The notes under the pieces are model-generated. The model searched no databases. It was not told the origin of the DNA and saw nothing but the letters and a program-made list of their open reading frames with translations. A program made the position numbers and the translations under genes. This document shows positions 1 to 11,342 of a stretch of DNA of 64,000 bases, piece after piece. The DNA is from Pholiota molesta (taxonomy: Eukaryota; Basidiomycota; Agaricomycetes; Agaricales; Strophariaceae). Position 1 is the first letter of the stretch. Every line of letters begins with the position of its first letter. The DNA is taken from positions 124,001-188,000 of the forward strand of contig JACGCK010000039.1 of the NCBI GenBank assembly GCA_014925825.1. The letters are read 5' to 3'.

Positions 1-217
1 AGCACAGCGCGCACAGACTATCACTAGGTGAGTCCCGAGCGTTTCATCTGTGCGCAAGCGGCCCATCACGACAGCCGTAAGCACGGTCGCATCAGCCCGG
101 CGTAGTTCGTCGCTCCATCACCTTGCGCTGGGACCCGTGCTTGTACTCGTCTTCGAGGCTGACCATCATCCTCTGCTATAGATTATACACATTCTAATTA
201 TCTACGGACCGGCCACG

Positions 218-3200
218 ATGGCCCACTCCCACTCCCCTTCTGCAATATCGAATGCCACGCCCCAGACGGCTGGTGCCCCAAGTCATGCCCCTGGCACTTC
301 GCCACCCCTGTCCTCGTTTCAACCACCCACTGGGCCACAATGTCAGCAGTCAAATAACATCCCGGATCAGTCTGCTCCCTCCTCTTCTCCATCTGCTACC
401 CAGCAGCAGCCACAGCGGGTCGCCATCGGTGGACCTCGCTCTACCTCTCTCCCCCAACGCCAGCAGATGGGTCTCAGTCAGAGCAAGCCGACGCCTCCAT
501 TGCCCGCCCCAGAAGCTTCCTCGTCTTCCTCCAACTCGCCATCAACAGCCACTAAAGGCTTGAACGCCGCGGTCGCCGGCGGCAACAAGCTCAAGCGTGC
601 ATTTGCTCGGCGGCGAAAAAACTCGGAGGATGTATCGGAAGTGTTCTCGCCCAAGGGCAAGGAGCAGCAGGCCACAAAGCTGAGAACGGGCGTGTCTTCG
701 TCTTCACTGGCGACTGATAAAGTGCCCAGGCCCCAACTCTCTCCTCCGCCCCCCATCTCTGCCGTCCAGCGCTCGACCCCGCCCCGCATCGAGTCCACCA
801 AACAACCGCCCCCTTCCGTGCCTACGCCCCTCGTATGTGATTCGCTCGGAGTTGTTGTTCTATTCTCATCAACTTTTAGATTCTTAATCAGAACATTGTT
901 CTCTCACCTACGCAGCAATCGCCACCACAGCCTCCAACGCCGCCGAAAAAGGACTTCACGCCCTCACCTCCTCTGCAGTCAGATCGCGCCGAAGTTTTCT
1001 ACGCTGGCAGTAGGAACTCGGTGATGCCAATCAGCCCAGGCATCTCGTCGGCAGTCAACTATATCTCAATGATGGATCAACCACACCTGAAGTCTCCCGA
1101 GGCAGAAAAGGAAAATTTCAAGACCGTTGAAAAACGCGATATGAAGGAGAATTGGCGAAAAAGTGACTCAACCAATAGTCATCATACCATTCGCCCTGGT
1201 GCCGCAAGTGGAACACCCTCGCGTTCGTCAAGGCCAGTTTCTTGGGCAGAATCATTCCAGTCGGCGCACACAGTCGTGCAGACCTCGAACAGGCGATTAA
1301 GTGCTCTCATCGGTGACGCCGATTTTGGTATGCCGGAAGAGGACGACGACGACACTTCCTCGTCATCCCACGCACCTGAATCATCTCCTCCTTCATCTGT
1401 ACATTCTAGCAGTCGCCGATCCATGTCCTTGAACCACGGGACGTCGACCACTGCGCCACAGCAGCTCCCTCTCCCCGCAACTGATATGAAATACCCATCA
1501 CATTCCATCTCAGAGGGTCTGCCTCCATTTAGCGCGACCCTTCCTCCTCGTGCCCCTGCTCTCTCACCTTCCGTATCCCAACCTCAATCTTCACTGGCCA
1601 ATAACGGCTTGCGTGGAAGACTTGCAGCGTGGACCGCGGCCTCGGCCAATCCCTGCCCCATTCCGCCTCCTGTTCTCCCACCACCAACTCACGAACGTAA
1701 TCCATCTGCTGCCTCACACCCACCGCAAGCATCTGCTGCGCCGTCGTCTTTCCGGCAAACGGCGATAAGCATGTCTGCTGGTGTGGGGCCGGCAGCTGCG
1801 GGCCTCGCTAAGCGAGCCGTCGAGAAGATGGGGCGCAAGTGGGCGCAGGGGATGGGGATCAGCTCGAGCAGCTCGGGTTCGGGTGGCTGGTCCACCTCGT
1901 CGTCGAGCATGAACGACGCGTCGCATATGGGCGACGCGCTCGTGCGGACGGCGTCGAACACGTCTATGTCGGGGTTGTCGAGCTTCTTGCACCCGAGTCC
2001 GGGACGGGGGGCGCATAAGCGGACGCCGAACGCTGCCAGCATCTCGTCGAACAGCATGGGGTCGGGCTCCGACTCGGACTTCTTTGCGAATCCGCCAGGT
2101 CCATTGCTGGGCACACGCCTTCGAGGAGCGCTGCGTTCGAAGGGGGGCACGCAGGTCGTTGCCGGGGTCGTGTTTGGGAGGGATTTGGCGGCAGGTGTAA
2201 GGGAGACGGGTATCAAGGTTGGCAAGGCGCCGCAGGCGGAGGGGAAGAGGAAAGAGGGTCTCGTCGGGGAGGTTGAAGAGCGGATGTTGGCAGCGGTTGC
2301 GGTGAGGTGTGCGCAACATTTGTTGCTTTGGGGTGTTCAGGAGGAGGGTCTGTTCCGGTGCGTCGACTTCCTTCGATAGCCTGAGCGAATGATCTGACTT
2401 GGGGAATGTAGTATTAACGGTCGCCCAGCGCATGTGGCGAAATTGCGCTCTGAATTCGATTCAGGTGGGTTGCTGAAACCACGCCCCTTTATAATATTTC
2501 TAATGTTCGGGCTTTAGGCGCTGATTATGACATGACGGAGTGTTCTCCAGGCGATCTCGACCCGCACGCTGTTGCCTCCGTTTTCAAAGCCTATCTACGC
2601 GAGCGTAAGTCTACGTTATATCCGCTTTTCTGACATATTCGGCTAAGCATATAACTTATATACTCCCATCTAGTCCCCGAACCGATCCTGACAAAGAAAC
2701 TCCAGCCGCTATTCGACGCCGCCATCAGCAAAGAGACTACTGTCCACGCCGCTGATCCCGACAGTGCTCCGGCGCGCCTCGGCGCGCGGGGCATGCCGGG
2801 CCTGCCCTCTGGCCCTAAGAGCGGTTTCACAGCTGGTCTGCGCAAACCGCCCTCGCTCTCGACGTTGGCGATGCCGTCGTTCACGGATATCCCCCCTGCG
2901 TCCAAGGGCCTCGTTGACGCGATCCGCGCGCTGATAAAGCAGCTCCCTGCTGAGAACCGTGATCTGATGCTGACGATTGTCGATCTGGTCAAGGCTACTG
3001 CGAACCGCAGTAAAGAGACGAAGATGCCGCTGAGCAACTTGATGTTGGTCCTGCATCCGACTCTGAGGCTGACCCCGTCCCTCCTCAAAGTGCTCTGTGA
3101 GTCGGAGGGAATTTGGCATGACGGTCCTTATATGGCCGATGCGGAGAAGGAGGAGAGGTTGTCTGTTATCGATATTCGACGAGAAACGGTGATGCAGGAG

Positions 3201-4658
3201 AAGGAGAGGGATGACGATTCGAGTTCCGATGCGCGGAGCCAGATGGGCGAGGAATCGGACAGTCTGGCGTCGAGTCGTCCATCGCTGGATAATCCCAGCT
3301 CGGACTATCACGGATCGGCAGAAGGAAGCATATACGAAGGCCAAGCGGTTCCGCGAGTGCTAAGGCAAGACTACGACCGCAGTGAGGTGCCGACTGTGTA
3401 CCTCGATACCAGGAGTCACCTCTCGTCGACGAGCTCCGTGTCCTCGCTGTTGCAGGATGCAGACGGACCGTCGGTGGGATACGAAGCTCCTTTTTCGCGT
3501 CACCTAAGACAGCAGGCGGGCGGTGACAATTCTTCCATCTCGTCTGGGGGTGCTTATTCGCTGCGCAATGTACCGCTGTCATCGTCGTCCTCGCCGCCAC
3601 CCTTATCATCGTCGGCCGAGTCTATCGCGACACCAACTTCGTCAGGGAACCCGTCTTTTGCGGATCTCCCATATGGTACTGTGATTGGCAACGATAAGGA
3701 GGTGCAACATGCCATGTCGATGCATTCTGCTCATAATGGTGGAAGCGGGCCATTGATTGTCGATGCTACTCCGATGGAGCTGATGCCGCATGCAAATAGG
3801 CGCCCGGTCATCAGCAACCCTATCCCGATCTCGAGTTCTGTTCAATTTCCCTTGTCCTCTCCCCGTGCGCCGCCGTCGCCTGCGACAAGACGACGCTCAA
3901 TACCACTGTTGTCCCTGCCGAACTTTTCACCGACGTCTCCTCTTCCCTTCCCGCAAGGCTCTCCACAAAGCGCAGGACCGGAGAAGAGCCTGCGGGCGAA
4001 GAAACCATCGCTGAAGCTGCTTTTCTCCAAGCGCTCGGCGTCGTCCTTGAAGAGCGTCAAGGAGCACCTCGGTATGTCATCGTTCCTTTCGACCCCTGTG
4101 CTGCCGACGCAGGGTTCGCGCGAGCCGTCGCCGAAGTCCAGTAGCGATTCGTCGGTGTCGACGCCTTCCTCGGCCGTCACGGCGCCACAGGGCGCGGGAA
4201 GTGCAGGCGCAAGCAGCGCCCAACTCCCGCAACTCCCGCCCGTACTGGATACGCCTATCGAGGATGCGTCGTTGAGTCTTGGGCTTGGCTTCGATATCAG
4301 CCCGCCGCCAACGGCCAAACTGAGCGACGAACAAGCTGAAAGCATCCGGCGGGCTGAAGACGAGAAATCAGCCAGTAGCGCTCGGGCTCAGAACTCGCCC
4401 TATGGCTTTGGAAATACGCCGCCCACGACCCGCCCCTTGCCATCCAGCTCGAAGCGGACGATTAAGCCTGGCGAAAACCATATCCGTCCTCAGGCATCGT
4501 CTTCGAACTTGTCAATTGTATCAACGACATCGTCGCATCATCTGAGCTTGTTCGAAGACGATGACACGGAGGATGTCGAGGATTGGACACAGAGTGTGTT
4601 GTTGGCTGCGGATGTGGATGGAAAGTGGTCCATCCAAAAGCCGGATGCGAAACCGTAA
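218..4658 (+). CDS. RhoGAP-domain protein, large and mostly disordered
   Basis: Probable GTPase-activating protein for Rho/Cdc42-type GTPases, acting in cytosolic polarity or cytoskeleton signalling. I read five exons (218-832, 916-2357, 2412-2464, 2518-2604, 2674-4658) giving about 1393 aa. The N-terminal 600 residues are Ser/Pro-rich low complexity. The RhoGAP domain follows, starting near the segment EERMLAAVAVRCAQHLLLWG; it carries the arginine-finger motif GLFR (split by an intron), then VNG-like INGRPAHVAKLRSEFDSG, FKAYLRELPEPILT and NLMLVLHPTLRL. The C-terminal 500 residues are again Ser-rich. The usual GPN(L) motif late in the domain reads HPTL here, so the stabilising Asn seems absent; fungal relatives often read CPSL. 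Start is the first ATG of the long open exon. Family assignment is firm; target GTPase is unknown. Confidence 0.88.
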
Positions 4659-5828
4659 ATGTGTCTCGCTTCCACAAGGTGTGGATGAGGTGCGATTTAT
4701 GGATACACTTCTTGGAAGGAAGAAAAGATAAGAGGGCAGTGCTGCTGGCAGCAAGTCTTTCTGTTTTGTCTTGACTTCTTTCTCTTTTTATTATTTTTAT
4801 CTGTCTGTCTGTCTGTTCGTCTTCGTCTCTATCACGGTGGTTTAAGCCACTTAGCGTACTCTCCCTCATTTCACCCTTTATCTCATACATCGGCACATTC
4901 TGTATACCCTCTTCATTATCATTCGCGGTACTCTCTCGTCTCACACTTATACGTACATACAACATCATCAATCCCCATCTCACTGTTCATATCCATTATG
5001 GTTCTGTAGCCTACAACCTACCGTCCGTGTATACAACATCATTATTCGTCTTGATCCAAGTCTCCTTTGACGTCGGCTTCGTCGTGCTTTCTTCGTTTGT
5101 TTAAATTCATCATAACTCACACATCCCAAATCTCCATTACATGCATCTGATAAATTTTCTTTTCGACAGTCTCATTCTCAGTTTGATTTTGTTGATGGAC
5201 TGATGGACTCCAGGATTTACTTCCTTATGCTCATTATTTTTACGCTTCTAACGGCCACCAGGCACGTAATCTTTAATTAATTTGTGTGTCCTTTAACACC
5301 ACATATACTCCTTTCTTTTACGTTCGTTTGGCAATTCACTTGCATCCTCCTACAGATCAAAGAACAAAACATTCTTGCAGGCGTTAAGTTGCGATTACCC
5401 CGGCCCGGCCCGGGGTGTTGATCGATTGATCATGCGTTGACACTTGAAGCTTGTAGTCTGACAAGTTTACTCCTTCCCGAGCTACTAATACCATGCCGCC
5501 TGAGGATTTTCATTACACCTCTGTTCAACTCAGATGCAATGGCTGTGCGAACAATCAGTCGAAATGATAGTAAGTAGTACACCGATGCCAGTGCTTTATG
5601 GTATGACGAGCCCGGGTGCCCGTCCAATTTTGAACTCATTTTGAACTCATTGCAAGTGCGTGTCTTCCTCGTGTCCTCCCACGCGCTGTTCTTATAAAAG
5701 TTCACATCGCCTATATTTGTGGCCACCCTTCAAGCTAGTGCAACTTTCAGATTTTACAACATCGGAGCTCGAATACCCCATAAACTCTCGTTGCAAATTC
5801 TCTACTCAGGCTTGCTGATCCAGTGATC
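4659..5828. other. Intergenic, no gene seen
   Basis: 3' flank of the RhoGAP gene and 5' flank of the GTPase gene. T- and pyrimidine-rich, with a short (CTGT)n run at 4801-4816 and a GC-rich palindromic patch near 5400-5415. No supported coding region. Confidence 0.6.
4801..4816. repeat. (CTGT)4 microsatellite
   Basis: Four perfect CTGT units in the 3' flank of the RhoGAP gene. Confidence 0.8.
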
Positions 5829-6978
5829 ATGTCGCAGAAAAAGGCACTTTGGAGCCTGAGGAAAAAGGAGAAGTTTGTAAACAACAAGGACGCTATATTT
5901 CAAGAAGCCCGATCAACTGACTTTGTCATTGCGTGAGGATGAAGTCGATTTGCGCGCGCGCTACAACTTGAAGTACTCAATTTGCTGATCGTTTGCATTT
6001 GCAGGATTATGGGCCCTACGGGTTCTGGAAAGAGCACGGTAACGACTCTTCTTGAATCCTAGAGCCAATTACTTAATATTTTTATTATCAAGTTCATCAA
6101 CACGCTTCTGGGCAAAGAAGAAATGAAAGTCACCCATAAGCTAGAGTCTTGCACACAAGTACTCCAAGCAGCCGTCATCATGCCAGCTGGTAGTGATTCC
6201 ACAGACGATGGCCGCCTGATAATTGTCGACACACCTGGATTCGATGATACCAGCCTGAGCGATGTAGAAATTCTAGACCGTATATCTTCCTGGTTGGCAA
6301 CCTCGTGAGTCGTTTTGGTTGGCTACGTAGTAGTAACTTAAGCCACATATCCACACTTTCAAGATACAATTGCTCTATGAAGCTCGCTGGTCTTATTTAT
6401 CTCCATGATATGACAACGACCCGCATGCTTGGAAGCTCTCTCAAGAATTTGGCTGTCTTCACCCAGCTCTGTGGTGATAAGAATATGCGTGTTGTTACTT
6501 TAATGACCACAAAATGGGATAGGGTTGTCCCTGCTGAGCTGGCCTCTGGACGCGAAGAAGAGCTGAAGGATAGTATTGGAGGGAAATGATTGATTTAGGT
6601 GCCACATATACGCAATTCCAAATATTAGACCACAACCGCGCATGGAAGGTTATCGAAGATATATTCGCTCGATACGCTCGATATAGGCGTGAAGATCACA
6701 CTGAGGATAGGATTATCCAAATCCAAAGAGAGCTTGTCGATTCGTCCAAGAAGCTACCTGACACCGCGGCTGGGAAAGCCCTAGAGAAAAAACTCAAAGC
6801 CGAACTCGCACTGCTTCGGAGGCAAGCAAAGGCGTCGAAAACAACAGGCAATGCGGGACAGGAAAGAATCCGTGCGATAGAAGAACGCATCGCGAAGGCG
6901 CGTCGCGACATGTTGGCTCTCGGAGCCCACTCTGCACCTGCACGATTCATGGCTTTTTTAACCCGCGTTAGTCACTGA
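5829..6978 (+). CDS. P-loop GTPase, AIG1/septin-like G-domain protein, with a frame jump
   Basis: Cytosolic GTP-binding protein of the G-domain family expanded in mushroom genomes; biological role unknown. Exons read as 5829-5932, 6005-6038, 6093-6304 and about 6364-6978. The Walker A motif GPTGSGKST ends exactly at an intron, followed by FINTLLG. Further motifs are the switch DTPGFDD, the hydrophobic strand GLIYLHD and the base-specificity motif TTKWD, then a C-terminal charged coiled coil (about residues 200-290). At 6571-6580 the frame changes: the upstream frame stops at SIGGK while the next frame runs on as YWREMIDLGATYTQF, which is what this family has next. One base appears to be missing (AGTATTGG). 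This is either a sequence error or a recent inactivation. A decayed relative lies tail-to-tail downstream. Confidence 0.75.
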
Positions 6979-7456
6979 AGTTTCTTTTATATTGCCGCTC
7001 CTGAGATTATCTATTGACTACCTTGCTTTCTTTAGCCATTTTCTGGACCAAACAACTAGTTATTTGAACCCCTTCACTTGAAGTTTCATTGACTTTTTGC
7101 TAGTATCTGTATCTTGTCCGTATCGATATCATGGCATGTGGTTTCCATCTTCGAAAGTTTTGGGCGCTTCGCCATTGAGAACCCGGCCGTCAGCTTAATA
7201 TTAATAAACAACTATGAGTGGCCTTATGCGTTACGGCCGTGCACGCGCCATCTCCATGACCAATTATGTTAATATCGGCCAGGAAATATACAATAGAGGA
7301 TGAGTACTATTACAAGTTTTATTGGTATCGTAGATTAGAAGAGAAATATACATAAGAATTCGGCTGCAATGATGCGGTACAGGGAAGAGTACATAAAGAG
7401 AGACGGAGATATGGCAATTCTGAACGATTCTATGACCTTAGTGATTGAGGCATAGG
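6979..7456. other. Intergenic between convergent GTPase genes
   Basis: AT-rich 3' flanks of two tail-to-tail G-domain genes. No coding region supported. Confidence 0.5.
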
Positions 7457-8207
7457 CTATACAATTAGGAACCGAAAAATGCTTCTAAAAAACCTAAGCG
7501 AGCTGTGGTTCCTACGCCGGCCGTGTTTCGAGAGATGTTCCTCTACAAATTTGATAAATACAGCCAAGGGTATCGGTGACTTTGTGTCTAAAGTGGACTG
7601 GATTATCTTCCAAACGCACTCAGTAGTTCGATCTTCGAACGGCATTATACTGTGGTGCGATGGCATCTGGGCCCTGAAATCCTGTTCTAAATCCCTTCTG
7701 CTGGCTGCCTTGGGGGGATTCATCCAATAGCTAAAACCAAAAAGGACGGGAAGGGGAGACATATCGTGGAAGAGGGCCTTGCTCCTTCTTCTCAAATATC
7801 CCGGGTCTATTAAATAAATGATACCGCAAAGTTCGATGTTGGTTTTTTTATTATCACTGGTCATAAAGCTATGAACGTTTGCAAACGGTCCAAGGCCGAG
7901 GGTGCTTACCGGTTCTTTTCCCTTGCCCAGGATAAAATAGATTCCCATATTTCCTCGTCAGATGGAAGTTCAGCAGAATCGAACCCAGGTGTATCAACAA
8001 GGGTTATAGCAGCACGGGCATCGTTGACTTGGTATTCGGAAACCGAAGCGGTCATGGACGTCAGGCCACGACCTATCTTAGGCAAATGCCCAGACTCGGA
8101 CCCTACCGCCAAAGAGATGAACTGACAGAAAGTAAGTATTCCCGATACTTATTTCTGAGAGAAGAACATGCACCGTGCTTTTGCCAGACCCCGTGGGACC
8201 AAGCAGT
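7457..8207 (-). pseudogene. Decayed P-loop GTPase, paralogue of the upstream gene
   Basis: Reading the minus strand from 8207: LLGPTGSGKST, an intron, FISLAVGSESGHLP, then DTPGFDSAELPSDEEIWESI, an intron, and CGIIYLIDPG. Intron positions in the Walker A exon match the intact-looking paralogue at 5829-6978 (phase 2 before it, directly after GKST behind it). Three signs of decay: no exon matching the N-terminal MSQKKALW-type segment is found upstream; the region that should hold the TTKWD specificity motif is missing or scrambled; and the C-terminal coiled coil is lost. Alignment picks up again at a segment resembling YWREMID...ATYTQF (DFRAQMPSHHSIMPFEDRTT). Probably non-functional as a GTPase, although a long open frame survives to 7457. 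Confidence 0.65.
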
Positions 8208-9167
8208 CTACAAGTGCATCAAATTCTTCAGTTATGCAGCACGCAAAAAGAAGTGTTCATGCCAACATAATCAAACGGATTTTGTGGCTGGCATTTTGTT
8301 GTGGCATTGCAGGAGCTCCGGGTCTATGTAACAGTAACGGATAGAGCTGAACTTTTGGTGAAAAGAAGCTAAAGGTGGCAGGTGCACGATTGTATGATGA
8401 TGTTGAAAGATGATAGGTGGGAGCAAAGTGAAAGACTTGAGGATTCTACAAACCCGAGCTATAGTTAAGGCTTGAGAGCTCGAGGCCTTGTTCTTGAGGC
8501 CTCGAGGCAACGTCAACGCTCTCACGACTCACGAGGCAAAGGTGGCAACAAATTCGGCAAAAGCATGTTAAAAAGGCATACTGTTCATATAAACCCCCAT
8601 TCGACGGTCCGCGACTCGACCGCCTCCAGGCGCCAGGCTCAACCTGAAGCGCTCGGACAGAGTCGGGGATACCGTTTATCTTATCTTCGCGTCGCCGTAT
8701 GTAGCACTGACGATAATAAGGTTGATTAGAGGCTTTTAGAGGCTGGATAAATCGGGTAATCAGTGCCCCTGAAGCACCCGAAGATAATCTGTGAAGCTTC
8801 CGCAACAGATTGCGAATATATTACCAAGGGTATACGGTGCTGTACAGGATGGCAGATCGTTGGATAAAACGCGGATATGAAACGAAAGAAAGCGATGGAG
8901 CGTGTGCGCCGTGCGGTGCGCTTGTGCGGCGACGCGTTGTTGTACCATTTATCTCACGTGACATGTCAATTATACGCTCCGCGCACGGAACTAAAAACTT
9001 TAGTGACAGTTCGCCTCCTCTGCTCCCTTGCTTGCGTTCCTCTCCTCTCTCCCTCGTCTACACGGCGCTATCCCCGACCCTCCCTTCTATCCCGTAAAAG
9101 GATTATACAGGACAATTCACGTACACAATCATTTAATGCAACATTCAAGGCCTCATACTAGATCATC
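8208..9167. other. Intergenic, no gene seen
   Basis: Short open frames only, none with family resemblance or splice support. Contains the hairpin at 8479-8506 and, at its right end, the pyrimidine-rich leader of the carrier gene. Confidence 0.5.
8479..8506. repeat. Perfect 9-bp hairpin
   Basis: CTCGAGGCC, a 10-nt loop, then GGCCTCGAG. Both arms contain a XhoI-like CTCGAG core. Function unknown. Confidence 0.7.
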
Positions 9168-10867
9168 ATGACCAGCTCATCGGCCAGCAGTTCAACCTCT
9201 GCTGATCACAGGATGCTCTCTGCAGTCCCTATGCAACGACCTGCTAAAGCCACATACTCTCTGTCAGCCCGGAGGTTGCATCTTATTTTGTTGGTAAGTA
9301 CTTATGTTCAATCTGTACCTATGCACCAGAAGAAAGAAAATTGATTTTTCAATCATCTAGCCGGAGGTTGCGCAGGTGCTGCCTCCGGACAGTCGTAAGT
9401 CCTCTGGAAAGGCTGAAGATTATCCAGTTAGTCTATTTTCTTTCTCGCAACTTACTCCTAAGTCCCTGGATTCTGAATGCTCTTTTAGACAAGTACACCC
9501 CGTGGAAGTGACACACAATACAAGGGCGTCTATCGCAGTCTTGTCAGAATGTGGAAAGAGGAGGGTTCAAGGGCTTTATGAGAGGAAATGGGATCAATTG
9601 TTTGCGCATCGTGCCTTACAGGTAAGCATCGTTAATCGCGACATGAGGTTATAATCCCCGTCTATCCCGCACCATCTCTAGTGCCTTTCCAATTCGACGT
9701 TACTTACCAAAAACTATTTAAGTGCTGTGCAGTTTACTACGTACGAACAGTTAAAAAAGGTTCGTGCTTTACTGCCAACCACATTCTCAATCTGACGTCA
9801 TGTGTGCCGATAATTCTCCAGTGGTTTACAAAACATGGATCGAAGGAGCTTGACACGCCTAAACGTCTAGCGAGCGGTGCACTCGCTGGAATTACCTCTG
9901 TCTGTACGTGTTAACGGTGGCGTATACATGGCCTACGTTCGATCTGTCACGCAATTTTCGCTCACCATGTTGTGGTTGTTCTTAGGTTCAACATATCCCT
10001 TGGACCTCGTTCGCTCGCGACTTTCAATCGCTACAGCCTCTATATCCCTTACGGCTGGAGCTGCCGCACCCAAGGTTGTCCTAGCCTCGATTCCATCATC
10101 GATACCCGTCCCACATAGTGCTAAACACGCCCTGGCGTCCGCATACCACACATCCTCCGCCGTCTCCAACGCCGCGACTACCGTGTCTGGATATACCAAG
10201 GCGGATCTTACCATCTGGGGCATGACGCTCAAGATCATGCGCGAGGAGGGCGGCGTGAGGGGACTGTATCGCGGTCTGATCACGACAGCGGTGGGCGTTG
10301 CGCCGTATGTCGGGATCAACTTCGCCGCATATGAATTCCTGCGCGGAATCGTCACGCCGCCAGGCAAGAGCAGCGTGTGGCGCAAGCTGAGCTGTGGAGC
10401 ATTGGCTGGTGCGTGTCCTTCCCTTCTGTTCGCGATCTGCCATCGCCGAGGCTATTTTGGCTTTGCATGAATGCTGATCATTGCGTTTCGGCTCGTGGCA
10501 GGCTCAATCTCCCAAACGCTGACGTACCCTTTTGATGTGCTGCGCCGCAAGATGCAGGTGACGGGCATGCAGAACGGGTCTGTCAAGTACAGTGGCGCTA
10601 TTGACGCGCTCCGGGGCATTGTTCGCGCCGAGGGTGTTCCGGGACTGTATCGCGGCCTCTGGCCCAATTTGCGTGCGTGCGGGCTCATTTTGTGCTTCAT
10701 TCGTGATTGCTGAAATCTTTTGATGTTGATATAGTCAAGGTTGCCCCGAGCATTGCTACGTCGTTCTTCGTGTACGAACTTGTGCGTTCATTTGACTCTC
10801 TTCTTCGACTTCCATGTGTCTGATATACTTTTTACCTCAGGTTAAGGAATTCTTGATTCCACAATAG
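9168..10867 (+). CDS. Mitochondrial carrier (SLC25), YPR011C-like
   Basis: Six-helix transporter of the inner mitochondrial membrane. Three carrier repeats are visible: signature SPLERLKI (repeat 1), YPLDLVRSRL (repeat 2) and YPFDVLRRKM (repeat 3), each followed by G-L-Y-R-G-type segments (GVRGLYRGL, GVPGLYRGL). The overall pattern, including GNGINCLRIVPYSAVQF and the C-terminal KVAPSIATSFFVYELVKEFL, is closest to the yeast YPR011C type, reported to carry adenylyl-sulfate compounds; substrate here is inference. At least seven introns. Three one-base frame jumps in the first third (about 9270-9290, 9384-9388, 9561-9566) sit in runs of C or G; protein conservation resumes perfectly after each. 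The last two thirds are clean. This looks like base-call loss, not decay. Confidence 0.85.
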
Positions 10868-11342
10868 TGGATGGACCAAACGCTACGCCATGGAGAACAT
10901 CCAGATACCAGGACAGGGAATAGCGACGACCGTTATGGAACCCCTGCTACGACTACCTAGATCGCCCGAATTCGGATTTTGTGCAATGTGGATGCTTTAT
11001 CTATATTACTAATCTCGTGTTGCAATCTGGCTTTGATTTGTTGTGGATTACATGCAAGCGGGGGCAGGGAGTGGGTGCAGGGAGTGGGCGCTTGGTGGTG
11101 GTTTGAAGGAATCAAGGAAGCGATGGTGTATTTTTACATTCCGACGTATTATGAGATATAGACGGAGGGATGATGTATAGATATTTATATAAAGCTAACT
11201 ATTGCTACATGTAGCATGTCCTTTACAAGTACAGATTCCTTATTTGTTACTGTACGTTGGAGCATGGATGATTTGGGGCGGGGTCGGGGCCCCATTATTC
11301 GGTTTCCTGATCACCACCACCCTCTTCTGTGTGATGCTGCTT
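10868..11342. other. Intergenic between convergent genes
   Basis: 3' flanks of the carrier (+) and the cyclase-family gene (-). No coding region supported. Confidence 0.5.

Noticed and set aside
1689..2433. Minus-strand frames of 178-239 codons inside the RhoGAP gene
   Set aside because: Antisense shadows of a firmly supported exon, without family resemblance.
6541..6600. Programmed frameshifting in the G-domain gene
   Set aside because: No slippery heptamer or downstream structure is seen, and the same one-base pattern recurs in unrelated neighbours, so missing bases explain it better.
7975..7992. B-box-like CCTGGGTTCGATTC on the minus strand
   Set aside because: It codes for the DTPGFDS switch of the decayed GTPase and has no A box at tRNA distance.
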